In this document: positions 37,233 to 46,246 of the stretch, in pieces | Position numbering within the stretch: position 1 is the stretch's first letter | How the letters are laid out: each line of letters starts with the position of its first letter | Assembly: GCF_000238075.1 (NCBI RefSeq) | Contig: NZ_JH414505.1 | Coordinates: 274,863 to 338,862 of the forward strand | Direction: 5' to 3' | Length of the DNA stretch: 64,000 nt | Source of the DNA: Oribacterium asaccharolyticum ACB7 | Lineage (GTDB): Bacteria; Bacillota; Clostridia; Lachnospirales; Lachnospiraceae | Notes under the pieces: model-generated | What the model was told of the DNA's origin: nothing | The model's input: the letters and a program-made list of their open reading frames with translations, nothing else | Database searches by the model: none | Made by a program: the position numbers and the translations under genes

Positions 37233-38444
37233 TTACTTCTTTTCTTTGGCAATCATTCTTGTATAGAACTCATTGACCACTACTCCGATTGCATTATCCC
37301 CGGACACATTACAAGCCGTTCCAAAGGAATCCTGCGTGATGTAAAGGGCAACCATGATTGCGCAAATCGGTCCGTTCGGATCTCCCGCTTCTTTCCCAAA
37401 AATCATATAAAGGAAGGGAAGTGCCGTCATGATGGAACCGCCCGGTGCCCCCGGAGAAGCAACCATCGCAATACCCAGAGTCATGATGAACGGCACCACG
37501 GTGGATAGACTGATGGGAATCCGATTCATAAGGCAAACTGCCGTTGCGCAAGCCGTAATCGTAATCATGGAACCGCACATATGGATATTGGCACAAAGGG
37601 GAACGACGAAGTTTCGAATTTGTTCGGAAATGCCGTCATGCTTTGCACATTCCAAGTTAACCGGGATTGTCGCCGCGGAGGACTGTGTTCCCAGCGCAGT
37701 AGTATAACCCGGAATCTGATTTTTCATCAAGGTAAACGGATTTTTCTTTGAAATCGTACCGGCTACAATAAACTGCACAAAGAGATAGCAAAGGTGCATG
37801 ATAATTACAACGATAAATACCTTCCAAAGAATAGACAAAATAGCAAAGGTCTTTCCGGAACGGGTCATGTCCACAAAGGTTCCCAAAATATACAGCGGAA
37901 GCAGAGGAATAATCACTTTGTGTAAAACCCTATCGATGATACCGGAGAAGTCCTTCATTGCGTCATAAAGTGTAGACCCGATTTCCTTCCCGCGCATCGT
38001 AGACAGACACAGTCCCATGATAAAAGCCAGTACTACCGCCGACAAGGTATCAAACATCGGCGGAATGCTGATAGAGAAGAAAGACGCAACTGACTGGGAC
38101 GCCGTCGCCTGAATCTGCTTCATTGCCTCCGCCGACATAAAACTTGGAAATAAATTAATAGAGACCAAATAAGAAATCGTTCCGCCAATCAGCGTGGAGC
38201 CATATGCCAGAATCACCGTGAATAGCAGAAGTTTTCCCGCACCCTGAGAAAGATCCGCAATTCCCATACTGACATAGGCCAAAATCATTAAAGGAATTAC
38301 AAACTTTAAAAAATTACTGAAAATTCCGGACAAGGTCACAATCAGACTACAAAGTCCGAGTGGTGCATATTGCCCGATTAAAATACCGAAAATAATTGCG
38401 ATAATGAGTTTTGGTACCAAACCTAGTTTTCTTTTCATTTCCAT
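37233..38444 (-). CDS. Dicarboxylate/amino-acid:cation symporter (DAACS family)
   Basis: A 403-residue carrier with about eight transmembrane helices and two re-entrant hairpins. The first hairpin motif region is TTALGTQSSAATIP, close to the serine-rich motif of GltPh relatives, and the second is MVASPGAPGGS. A substrate-binding segment with DSFGTACNVSGDNAIG near the C-terminus replaces the usual NMDG-type context. The gene lies upstream of sdaAB-sdaAA on the same strand. Serine or threonine uptake, as for SstT, is therefore a good inference but not shown. GGAGGAGG precedes the ATG at 38444, and ATG 38438 has even better spacing. Confidence 0.8.
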   Translation of the reverse strand: MEMKRKLGLVPKLIIAIIFGILIGQYAPLGLCSLIVTLSGIFSNFLKFVIPLMILAYVSMGIADLSQGAGKLLLFTVILAYGSTLIGGTISYLVSINLFPSFMSAEAMKQIQATASQSVASFFSISIPPMFDTLSAVVLAFIMGLCLSTMRGKEIGSTLYDAMKDFSGIIDRVLHKVIIPLLPLYILGTFVDMTRSGKTFAILSILWKVFIVVIIMHLCYLFVQFIVAGTISKKNPFTLMKNQIPGYTTALGTQSSAATIPVNLECAKHDGISEQIRNFVVPLCANIHMCGSMITITACATAVCLMNRIPISLSTVVPFIMTLGIAMVASPGAPGGSIMTALPFLYMIFGKEAGDPNGPICAIMVALYITQDSFGTACNVSGDNAIGVVVNEFYTRMIAKEKK

Positions 38445-38490
38445 TCCTCCTCCCAAGGGATATGGCACGGCTTTTCGCCAAGCTTTATAC

Positions 38491-38530
38491 AAAAATCCCC
38501 GAGTAGAGACTTCTACCCAGGGATTTTTAT
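38491..38530 (-). terminator. Intrinsic terminator after hppA
   Basis: AAAAATCCC and GGGATTTTT with a small inner GTAGA/TCTAC pair. T-runs are on both sides, so it can work on both strands. Confidence 0.8.
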
Positions 38531-38601
38531 TAAAAATATACAAGTAAAATATCTCTTCTTTGTATATTATATCCTGTATATTTTACTTTGTTAAGCTTTT
38601 T

Positions 38602-40590
38602 CTATAATATTCCACCAACTGCTACAATGAGTGGAGCAAACACCAGAGCAATAACCGTCATCAACTTGATGAGAATATTGATAGAAGGTCCGGATGTATC
38701 TTTAAAGGGATCCCCAACCGTATCACCCACTACTGCCGCCTTGTGGGTTTCCGATCCCTTTCCGCCGTGATGTCCCTCCTCAACGTACTTTTTTGCATTA
38801 TCCCAAGCGCCGCCGGAATTGGACATAAAGATAGCCATCATGACTCCCGAAACCAAAGCTCCCGCAAGAAGGCCGCCCAAAGACTCTGCCCCCAGTAAAA
38901 GACCGATTACAAGTGGAGCAAGTACAGCCAGAACACCGGGAATAATCATCTCTCGTAGCGCTGCATGAGTGGAAATACTCACGCAAGTTCTGTAATCCGG
39001 CTTCTCCGTGCCCTCCATGATACCCGGTTTTTCTCTAAACTGTCTTCTTACCTCGGAAATCATGGAGAAGGCAGCCTTACTTACCGAACTCATGGTAAAT
39101 GCAGAGAAGAGGAAGGGAAGCATTGCGCCGACAAAAAGACCGATGCATACACGGCTGTCCAATACATTGATGTTTTGTAAGCCCACCGCCTGCGCATAGG
39201 AAGCAAAAAGGGCGAGTGCGGTAAGTGCCGCAGAACCGATGGCAAAGCCCTTTCCCATAGCAGCCGTAGTATTTCCCACAGCGTCCAGCTGATCCGTGAT
39301 ATTTCTTACTTCCTCGGGGAGACCTGCCATCTCCGCAATACCTCCCGCATTATCCGCAATCGGACCGTAAGCATCTACCGCAACGGTAATTGCAGTGGTA
39401 GATAACATTCCTACTGCGGCAAGCGCAATACCGTACAGTTCGAGCACATGATAAGAAACAAAAATTGCTACGCAAATCAATAAAATTGGAACAGCGGTCG
39501 AACGCATACCAATTGCCATACCGGAAATAATATTCGTTGCCGGACCGGTTTCGGACTGCTTCGCAATGTCTTTTACCGGATTGTAAGCGGACGAAGTGTA
39601 ATACTCCGTAATAGCACCGATGGCAAGACCCGCAACTAAACCGGCCATCACGGCCAGAGCCGCATGGAAGTTTCCAAAGAAATATTGAGAAAGCCCAAAG
39701 GCAAAAACCAGTACAGCCAGCGCTGAAGAATAGCTTGCCATTTTCAAAACCTTACTCGGATTTTCTCCTCCGAGAGCAAGCACCAAAACACTGCCGAGAA
39801 CACAGGCAAGTAAAGACAGCCCCGCTAAAAGTAACGGAAAAGCCACACCCTCTATCGACTTTCCTTCTAAAAGGAAGCCAAGCGTCATAGCGGAAACCAA
39901 GGCTCCCACATAAGACTCGAAAAGGTCCGCTCCCATACCGGCAACGTCACCTACATTATCTCCTACGTTATCGGCAATGACTGCAGGGTTTCTCGGATCA
40001 TCCTCCGGGATTCCGGCCTCAACCTTTCCAACCAGGTCCGCCCCGACGTCAGCCGCCTTGGTATAAATTCCCCCGCCTACACGAGCAAAAAGAGCAATAC
40101 TGGAAGCCCCAAGGGAAAAACCGGAAAGGACGCCGACATCCTTCGTAACAAGGTAAAAAATTCCCACTCCGAAAATACCGAAGCCGGAAACACACATTCC
40201 CATAACGGAACCGCCCGAAAAAGCTACCGAAAGCGCCTTTTTCATTCCGGACTGTCTTGCAGCCTCAGCAGTACGAACATTGGCAGCTGTTGCGGAACGC
40301 ATACCGAAGTAGCCTGCCAAAGTGGAAAGCAGTGCTCCGAAAACAAAAGCTACCGCACTAAGCCAGCTTCTTGTTCCGAATCCGATGCACAAAAATAAGC
40401 TGCAAACAAAAAAAAGAAGGATCCGATATTCTGCAAAAAGAAATGCTTCTGCACCTTCTGCAATGGCCTTTGCAATTTCTTTCATTCTTTCATTTCCGGA
40501 ATCCTCCTTCAGAATCTTCTGTCCCTGAAAAAGCGCGAACAAAAGACCCAGAATACCCAAAACAGGTATCGCGAAAAATAAACTATTCAT
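38602..40590 (-). CDS. hppA: Membrane-bound ion-pumping pyrophosphatase, K+-dependent type
   Basis: A 662-residue integral membrane enzyme with about 16 transmembrane helices. It couples pyrophosphate hydrolysis to export of Na+ or H+. The signature [18 protein letters not shown] and the DNVGDNVGD motif bind Mg-PPi. At the site that distinguishes K+ dependence the sequence is [10 protein letters not shown], with Ala where K+-independent enzymes have Lys. K+-dependent enzymes are often Na+ pumps, but the ion cannot be fixed here. The start at 40590 follows GGGAGG. It is a single-gene unit with a terminator after it. Confidence 0.93.
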   Translation of the reverse strand: MNSLFFAIPVLGILGLLFALFQGQKILKEDSGNERMKEIAKAIAEGAEAFLFAEYRILLFFVCSLFLCIGFGTRSWLSAVAFVFGALLSTLAGYFGMRSATAANVRTAEAARQSGMKKALSVAFSGGSVMGMCVSGFGIFGVGIFYLVTKDVGVLSGFSLGASSIALFARVGGGIYTKAADVGADLVGKVEAGIPEDDPRNPAVIADNVGDNVGDVAGMGADLFESYVGALVSAMTLGFLLEGKSIEGVAFPLLLAGLSLLACVLGSVLVLALGGENPSKVLKMASYSSALAVLVFAFGLSQYFFGNFHAALAVMAGLVAGLAIGAITEYYTSSAYNPVKDIAKQSETGPATNIISGMAIGMRSTAVPILLICVAIFVSYHVLELYGIALAAVGMLSTTAITVAVDAYGPIADNAGGIAEMAGLPEEVRNITDQLDAVGNTTAAMGKGFAIGSAALTALALFASYAQAVGLQNINVLDSRVCIGLFVGAMLPFLFSAFTMSSVSKAAFSMISEVRRQFREKPGIMEGTEKPDYRTCVSISTHAALREMIIPGVLAVLAPLVIGLLLGAESLGGLLAGALVSGVMMAIFMSNSGGAWDNAKKYVEEGHHGGKGSETHKAAVVGDTVGDPFKDTSGPSINILIKLMTVIALVFAPLIVAVGGIL

Positions 40591-40704
40591 TTTTCCTCCC
40601 TCATTGATCAAAATACTGTCACTTCTCCCGTTGTTTCCTCATAATACCAAACGAATATAGAATTTTCTACTATTTATTTAAAAAAAGAAATTTTTTCCTA
40701 TAAA

Positions 40705-41229
40705 TTATGTGATTTTTTTCCAAAGCTTCCACAGTAAACCTACAACATAGAGAAAAGCACCGAAAAAAATAGCTATATCCGCAAGATTAATGATCGCTTT
40801 TTTTAGCATTCCTATCCGAATATGAATATAATCCGTCACCTTTCCGTCTCTTATTCGGTCAAGGGTATTGGAACCGGCTCCGCCCAATATGAGGGCCGTT
40901 CCGATTTTTTGTAGCAAGAAGTTGTCTCCAACGGTATAGCTGAAATAAGGTAAACTAAAAAAAAGGAAGCCGGTTGCAAAAATGGATACAAAGCCCACAA
41001 GCTTCGGATATTTCTCCAGTTTACCCATAGAGAATCCGGGATTATGCGCTTTTCGAATCTCTATCATTCCTCTCGTGCCTTTTAATTTCTTCGGAAAATT
41101 TTCTTCCTTCTCCCGATTAATTTTCTTTTTCCATATTTGATCTAAAGAAAAAACAGCCGCGCTAAGGCAAGTAAGTTGTACAAAACCTTTGGGAAGGTAC
41201 CATATCCAATCAATTTTAAAATGTCGCAC
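40705..41229 (-). CDS. lspA: Lipoprotein signal peptidase (signal peptidase II)
   Basis: A 174-residue membrane aspartyl peptidase that removes signal peptides from lipoproteins such as MetQ. Four transmembrane helices. The catalytic aspartates are in GSNTLDRIRDGKVTDYI and NLADIAI. The start is GTG at 41229 with GGAGGAGA upstream, overlapping the end of the mocR-like gene by 14 nt; an ATG 42 nt farther up is less likely. The enzyme is slightly diverged from the usual form (NAGFSMG reads NPGFSMG here) but the catalytic set is complete. Confidence 0.85.
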   Translation of the reverse strand: MRHFKIDWIWYLPKGFVQLTCLSAAVFSLDQIWKKKINREKEENFPKKLKGTRGMIEIRKAHNPGFSMGKLEKYPKLVGFVSIFATGFLFFSLPYFSYTVGDNFLLQKIGTALILGGAGSNTLDRIRDGKVTDYIHIRIGMLKKAIINLADIAIFFGAFLYVVGLLWKLWKKIT

Positions 41230-42283
41230 TGTTTCTCCTCCGTCTTTTAATTCGATTAATATGCCTTTCAAACTCTCCTCCCTGTAAAAGCTCCGTAAGC
41301 AAGCATTGCTCTAAAACCGGAACCGAACAGCTGTAAATAGAGATTTTTTGAAGGTCTTCTTCTACTCTCTCCTTCGGAAGGAGCAAGTAAGCCATTCTGA
41401 AAGCGGGTCCTATCGTCTTGGAAAAGCTGTTGATATAGTACACGGAATTTCTCTCATCCATCGAAAAAAGGCTGTCTTCCGGCTTTCCCAGAGCTGAGAA
41501 CTCCGAGTCATAGTCATCCTCTATGATAAATCCGTTTTTTCGTCTGGCATAGTCCAGATACTCCCGCCTTTTTCCCGCAGTAGCGGTAACACCGCTCGGA
41601 TAGCTGTGAAACGGAGTTACATGCAGGATCCGGCTTTTCGCCTTACGTAAAGCCTCACTGTGAATTCCCTTTTTTCCCATTTCCAGGAATTCCAGTTCAA
41701 TTCCGTTTGCTTCATAGATTTTCTGCATTTTCTCATAAGAGGGAGACTCCACCGCAAAGCTTTGCCCTCTTCCTAAAATTTGCGCTAAAAGAGAGTAGAG
41801 ATGCTCTGCTCCGGAGCCGATGAGAATTTGCTCCTCCGTTACAAAAATCCCTCTTGCCCTCCTTAAGTAATCCTTTAATGCTGTACGAAGAAAATACTTT
41901 CCTTGCGCTTCAGAACGGCGCAGCAATTCTTCTCCATACTTCCCGAGTACCTTTCGTATCGTTTTACTGATAATCGAGAAGCTCATTTCCTCCTTGCCCT
42001 GCCCCGGTATTTCCGAAAGAGCCTGAACCGGATCCTCTTTCTCTTCTACCGGAAAAAGTAAACCGTCCTGGTAGCTTACAAAATAGCCGCTTCTTTCTCT
42101 CCCCTCGATATAGCCTTCCTCTTCCAGAAGAGCATAACAGTGTTCCACGGTTAGGAGCGATACTCCCATGGTATCCGAAAGAATACGCTTAGAGGGCATT
42201 TTTTCCTGAAAACGATAGCGTCCCTCCACAATATCTCTTCGGATTTCTTTATACAGTCGGATGTATTTGAATTGCTTCTCCAT
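41216..42283 (-). CDS. MocR-type GntR/aminotransferase regulator, C-terminally shortened
   Basis: A 355-residue PLP-dependent transcriptional regulator. A GntR winged helix (about 1-70, MPSKRILSDTMGVSLLTVEHCYALLEEEG split over it) is joined to an aminotransferase-like domain. The PLP lysine is in INSFSKTIGPAFR and the aspartate in IIEDDYDSEF. Typical members are 430-470 residues. This one stops soon after GGEFERHINRIKRR with a short unrelated tail, so about 90-100 residues of the C-terminal small domain are missing. Its stop overlaps the lspA start. It may be inactive or act without the small domain. It lies 12 nt after mutY. Confidence 0.75.
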   Translation of the reverse strand: MEKQFKYIRLYKEIRRDIVEGRYRFQEKMPSKRILSDTMGVSLLTVEHCYALLEEEGYIEGRERSGYFVSYQDGLLFPVEEKEDPVQALSEIPGQGKEEMSFSIISKTIRKVLGKYGEELLRRSEAQGKYFLRTALKDYLRRARGIFVTEEQILIGSGAEHLYSLLAQILGRGQSFAVESPSYEKMQKIYEANGIELEFLEMGKKGIHSEALRKAKSRILHVTPFHSYPSGVTATAGKRREYLDYARRKNGFIIEDDYDSEFSALGKPEDSLFSMDERNSVYYINSFSKTIGPAFRMAYLLLPKERVEEDLQKISIYSCSVPVLEQCLLTELLQGGEFERHINRIKRRRRNSATF

Positions 42284-42295
42284 GGACTACTCCTT

Positions 42296-43339
42296 TTAAG
42301 ATAGCACAAAACTCTTGTAAAACCCGTATGCGGAAGGGATACTCAAGTTGTTTTTTATTTCTTCCCTCGTATAAAATCGGAATCCTTCCTCCTTCACCAC
42401 CGCTTCCGGAAATTCCCCCAAATCTATTTCGTAGCCAATCATGTCCCATTCTTTATGGGTAAAGATATGTCTTGTCGCTCCCAGTTCCCGTAGTTTTAAG
42501 GCGGAAAAGCCAAGTTTCCTTGCTTCTTCAAGAGCCTCCTTTTTGCTTACATGGCCTGCCACTTGATAAAAGGCGTAAAGCCCCGCAAGAATACCTTTTT
42601 TAGGGCGCTTTACAAGCGCGATTCTATCTCCCTCTCGGAAGACAAAAATACTGTATTTTTCTATTTTCCTGGGTTTTTTTGTCCGCCGTTTCGGATAGTC
42701 CTCCGGATTTCCCCCACGATGCGCTTTGCAAAAAAAGGATATCGGACAAGAAGCACAATCTATTTTCCCCTTCGGTAGGCAAACTGTTGCCCCTAAATCC
42801 ATGAGTGCCTCATTAAAATCTCCCGGAAAATCCCTCATTTTCTCCTGAAAATATTGAAAAGCAGCAAATTTTGCTTCTTTGGAAAGAATATCCCCTTCGT
42901 AAAGCTCGCAACGGGAAAAAATCCGGAGAAGATTTCCGTCTACCGCCGGCCTCTTCTCACCGAAAACGATGGAAGATATCGCTGCTGCGGTGTATTCTCC
43001 AATTCCCGGAATAGAACGAATATCCGCATAGTCTTTCGGCATTTTTCCGTCAAATTTCTCTACAAGGAGCTTTGCACCCTTGTGAAGATTCCTTGCACGG
43101 GAATAATATCCCAGCCCCTCCCAGAGCTTTAAAACCTCTTCCTCCTCCGCGAAGGCAAGGCTTTTTATGTCGGGAAAACGCTCAGTAAAGCGGAAAAAGT
43201 ATCCCTTTACCGCCTCCACTCGGGTTTGCTGTAACATGATTTCAGAAAGCCAAGTATAATATGCATTTTTCTTTCCCCGCCAGGGTAAAACTCTTCCATT
43301 TTCCCTAAACCAGCTTAAGAGCTCCCCCGAAAACTCCAT
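42296..43339 (-). CDS. mutY: A/G-specific adenine DNA glycosylase
   Basis: A 347-residue repair enzyme that removes adenine mispaired with 8-oxoguanine. The HhH-GPD domain shows LMLQQTRVEAVKGYF-like start, LWEGLGYYSRARNL and IPGIGEYTAAAISS, with the catalytic aspartate in AVDGNLLR. The iron-sulfur cysteines are spaced C-x6-C-x2-C-x5-C (CLPKGKIDCASCPISFFC). A C-terminal NUDIX-like domain (about 235-347) reads the 8-oxoguanine. The ATG follows GAGGAGA. It is in the middle of the GNAT-mntP-mutY-mocR-lspA operon. Confidence 0.94.
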   Translation of the reverse strand: MEFSGELLSWFRENGRVLPWRGKKNAYYTWLSEIMLQQTRVEAVKGYFFRFTERFPDIKSLAFAEEEEVLKLWEGLGYYSRARNLHKGAKLLVEKFDGKMPKDYADIRSIPGIGEYTAAAISSIVFGEKRPAVDGNLLRIFSRCELYEGDILSKEAKFAAFQYFQEKMRDFPGDFNEALMDLGATVCLPKGKIDCASCPISFFCKAHRGGNPEDYPKRRTKKPRKIEKYSIFVFREGDRIALVKRPKKGILAGLYAFYQVAGHVSKKEALEEARKLGFSALKLRELGATRHIFTHKEWDMIGYEIDLGEFPEAVVKEEGFRFYTREEIKNNLSIPSAYGFYKSFVLS

Positions 43340-43355
43340 TCTTCCTGTCTCCTCT

Positions 43356-43901
43356 TTACAATAAAACGGCTACAGCCACGAGTACAATTCCCCCCAGTAT
43401 ATCCGCATTTCCGGCATAAACCGTACCGAACTTTTTCCCGACAAGTATGGCGCAGTAAGATAAGATAAAGGTGACCAAGCCTATTATCAAGGCGGAAAGA
43501 AATACTCTCGGGATAGAATCTTGCGAAAAAGTAAAGCCCAAAGATAAGGCATCGACCGAGGTCCCCACAGCTTGAAAAAGCAGGTTCCCCTCTGTTTCTT
43601 CCGTTTCTTTATTCTTTTTCTTCCGGTATCCGCTTAAAATCATTCGCGCCCCGAGATAGCAAAGAATAAGCGTAGAAATCACCGAAACATATTTCATCAC
43701 AATCGGTGCAAATCCGGCAAAACTTTTTACCAAAAAGAAGCCCAAAATCGGCATAAAAAACTGAAAGAAGCCAAAGGAAAAGGCAATCGACAACTTTCTC
43801 TCTTCCTTCATTTGCGGATTCTTTAAACCATTTGCCATGGAAACCGCCACTGCATCCATAGACAGTCCCACTCCCAATAAAAGGCTTTTTATGAATAGCA
43901 T
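43356..43901 (-). CDS. mntP: MntP-type manganese efflux membrane protein
   Basis: A 181-residue protein with six transmembrane helices. The two internal halves each carry the aspartate motif: SMDAVAVSMANGL in helix 1 and GTSVDALSLGFTF in helix 4. This is the pattern of MntP and the related YtaF proteins, which export Mn2+. It overlaps the GNAT gene by 13 nt and has AAAGGAG inside that gene, so translation is coupled. No Mn riboswitch or MntR site was seen. Confidence 0.82.
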   Translation of the reverse strand: MLFIKSLLLGVGLSMDAVAVSMANGLKNPQMKEERKLSIAFSFGFFQFFMPILGFFLVKSFAGFAPIVMKYVSVISTLILCYLGARMILSGYRKKKNKETEETEGNLLFQAVGTSVDALSLGFTFSQDSIPRVFLSALIIGLVTFILSYCAILVGKKFGTVYAGNADILGGIVLVAVAVLL

Positions 43902-44386
43902 GGTTCTCCTTTTATAAAATCAAAGGCGAGGCGGCTGCTTCCGTCCTCCACATAAACAATTCCGCAATAATGAAAACCGAAATTTCTTAAAGCCGCTTGC
44001 ATGGAAAGATTGTTTTCATGTGTATCAATACGAAGATAAGGAATCTTATCGAGGCAATAAGAAAAACAGGCTTTCGTAATCCCTCTCCTTTTCCCCGAAG
44101 AAGCTACCCGATGTATGGTACCGTAAGGCTCCACCTTTCTCCAAGCTCCGCCTTCAATCTTCCGATAGTTTTTCTCTTCTCCTGTAAAAAAGCTGAAGGC
44201 TCCCAGAATGTCATCTTCTTCCAGAACATACAAGGCTTGATTTGCAAGATCTTCTAACGCATTTGTTTCATTCGGGTACTTTTTCCATTGACTTGTATTC
44301 CCTTCAGCCCGCATATGTTCTCTTGCCAACTCATAGATATGACAAATCTCCGGAATATCCTCCTGTCTTGCCAAACGAATTTGCAT
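43889..44386 (-). CDS. GNAT-family N-acetyltransferase
   Basis: A 165-residue acetyltransferase. The acetyl-CoA loop is in HRVASSGKRRGITKACFSY, where R/Q-x-x-G-x-G/A is seen as GKRRGIT, and the C-terminal strand FHYCGIVYVEDGS is typical. The acceptor cannot be read. It is the first gene of the operon and has AAGGAG upstream. The start faces the Tad locus across a 326-nt divergent region. Confidence 0.8.
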   Translation of the reverse strand: MQIRLARQEDIPEICHIYELAREHMRAEGNTSQWKKYPNETNALEDLANQALYVLEEDDILGAFSFFTGEEKNYRKIEGGAWRKVEPYGTIHRVASSGKRRGITKACFSYCLDKIPYLRIDTHENNLSMQAALRNFGFHYCGIVYVEDGSSRLAFDFIKGEPCYS

Positions 44387-44712
44387 TCTTTACTCCTTAT
44401 TTCCCCCTACTTTTCATAACATAGTAAATTTTTATTATATCACTCGTACTTTTAAAAAAACTATACAATTTTTTCTGTCTGAATTTGTGAATGGAGCACA
44501 GTTTTTTGTTTTATATACATTATTCTCTTTCAAAAAGCAATCTTCCTTCCGGAAATCATATCATTATTTCTCTTTTCCGCATTATCCGTTTAAGGATAAT
44601 ATCCATGAAGAAATAATATCCGAATATCGAGTATAGGCATTCCGAAATGCTCGCTTTATACTGAAGTCAGTACAGGAAGGGATAAAAACACTCTTCCGAA
44701 GAGGAGGTAGCT
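44387..44712. other. Divergent intergenic region between the GNAT operon and the Tad locus
   Basis: AT-rich. It contains repeated GGATAATATCC-like bits around 44595-44622 and a possible plus-strand promoter TAGGCA (44634-44639), 17 nt, TATACT (44657-44662) for the Tad operon. I see no riboswitch. Confidence 0.4.
44634..44662 (+). promoter_or_regulatory. Possible promoter of the Tad operon
   Basis: TATACT at 44657-44662 is a good -10. The -35 TAGGCA is weak. The spacer is 17 nt. Confidence 0.35.
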
Positions 44713-45108
44713 ATGCTTCATTCTCATTACGAAGTCCTCTTACTTTTCCTACTCTATGCCGCCTTAAAAGACATTTTGGAGAGAAGAATCCCTAATCAAT
44801 TCTTTCTTTTCTTTTTTCTATGCTTCTTCTGTCTTTTGCAAAGCGACTCTTCTAAACACTCTATTCTTCTTTTCCCGATTCTTCTTTTTCTGATTCTTCT
44901 GCTAAGCTATCCCCTCTTTTATTTTACCGGAAGCGGAGGAGGAGACTGGAAATTATTCTCTCTCCTCCTCTCCCTGCTCCCGATTAATCTAAGTATTTCC
45001 CTCTTGTTTCTTTCCTGTATTTTTTCCTTTTTGCTCTTTTATCATCTCAAAGAAGACATTCCCTTTGCCTTCGCCTTATTCTTGGCAGCCATTCCCCTGT
45101 TAAGCTAA
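44713..45108 (+). CDS. Short type IV prepilin peptidase (A24, TadV/CpaA-like)
   Basis: A 131-residue membrane protein with about four helices. The catalytic aspartates of A24 peptidases are visible: ALKDILERRIPNQ near the N-terminus and GGGDWKLF in the middle. It lacks the N-terminal methylase part of PilD, as is normal for TadV. It would cut the leader of the Flp pilin at 49881. It opens the locus with GAGGAGG upstream of the ATG. A second A24-type gene lies at 53024. Confidence 0.85.
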   Translation: MLHSHYEVLLLFLLYAALKDILERRIPNQFFLFFFLCFFCLLQSDSSKHSILLFPILLFLILLLSYPLFYFTGSGGGDWKLFSLLLSLLPINLSISLLFLSCIFSFLLFYHLKEDIPFAFALFLAAIPLLS

Positions 45109-45149
45109 ACGAAACCGATTTCTCATCTGTCTATAGGAAAGGAAGTTCT

Positions 45150-46238
45150 ATGGAAAAAATTTTAACTATTTATGATGAAGACGAGCTGTATTGTAAAAGA
45201 TTAAGTCTCTACCTACGGCAAAATACAAAACTTCCCTTTCAAATTTATCCCATGAGTACTCCTGAACGCCTGGAGGAGTTTCTTAAAAAGAAAAACTCGG
45301 ATCTCCTTCTCTTATCGGAAAAGAATGCAAAGTCTTTGCATTTTTCCCCTAAGTCCGGAAGGACGCTTTATTTAACAGAAGAAAGTCCTCTTTCCAAAAA
45401 GAAAAAAGAGAACTCTATTTATAAATACCAATCTGCAGATCGGATTATGAGAGAAATTCTTTTACAATACGGTGAACTCGCCCTCTTAGAGAGCAATGGA
45501 CAGGGAAGAGCAGATATTTTTATGATTTACAGTCCCTTGGGACGGTCGGGAAAGACCGCCTTAGCCTATGAAATAGCGCAAGTTTTAGGGAAAAACAGAC
45601 AAACGCTGTTTCTTTCCCTTTCCGAGTTAGGTTCCGCCTTTAAACAGTCGTCCGATTCTCCCGGCATTTCAAGCCTTAAAAGTAATGAAGCAAAAGAAAG
45701 GGAGTGCTTAACCGAGGCTCTTTATCACTTTAAAGAAAATACCTTAAGCCCCTTAATTATCAAAGCATTAAGCTATGACAGAGGAAGCTATTCCACCATT
45801 CTCCCCGTCCGTTCTCCGGAAGATATCCAGAGTATAAGTTCTCGTGAGCTTGCTCTTTTTCTGGATAAGCTGGCAGAGGATGCAGGGGTTTCCGCCTTGA
45901 TTCTGGATACAGACTGCTCCTTAAGTAAATACCTGGATTGTTTTCCGCAGTGTAAAAAAATCTTTATGCCCATACTCCCCGACTCGATTTCCAAAGAGAA
46001 ATTAGCCTTTTTCCGGAACTATCTGAAAAAAAATCTGGCGGAAGAGATTCTGGAAAAGTTTGTACAATGCGAAATTCCTTTTGCTATAGGTTCTACGGAA
46101 TGGTGCAATCCCGCCCAGGGAAAAGCAGAGTATTTTCGGTCCTCTTCCCTAAAGGATTATACCGAATCCCTCCTGCTTCGCTATATCTATGAGGAGGAAG
46201 ATAAAGAAAAGGAGCAATATAGAAAAATGATTCTCTAG
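45150..46238 (+). CDS. TadZ/CpaE-like MinD-type ATPase
   Basis: A 362-residue cytoplasmic protein. An N-terminal receiver-like domain (about 1-110, no clear phosphorylatable aspartate) is followed by a MinD/ParA-like ATPase with the deviant Walker A YSPLGRSGKTALAYE. The middle is diverged and rich in Ser/Lys. TadZ proteins place the pilus machine at the cell pole or membrane. It is 8 nt before cpaF and has AAAGGAAG upstream. Confidence 0.85.
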   Translation: MEKILTIYDEDELYCKRLSLYLRQNTKLPFQIYPMSTPERLEEFLKKKNSDLLLLSEKNAKSLHFSPKSGRTLYLTEESPLSKKKKENSIYKYQSADRIMREILLQYGELALLESNGQGRADIFMIYSPLGRSGKTALAYEIAQVLGKNRQTLFLSLSELGSAFKQSSDSPGISSLKSNEAKERECLTEALYHFKENTLSPLIIKALSYDRGSYSTILPVRSPEDIQSISSRELALFLDKLAEDAGVSALILDTDCSLSKYLDCFPQCKKIFMPILPDSISKEKLAFFRNYLKKNLAEEILEKFVQCEIPFAIGSTEWCNPAQGKAEYFRSSSLKDYTESLLLRYIYEEEDKEKEQYRKMIL

Positions 46239-46246
46239 GAGGAAAC

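Noticed and set aside
44387..44712. Cyclic-di-GMP riboswitch (GEMM) upstream of the Tad locus
   Set aside because: The conserved GEMM core is not present.
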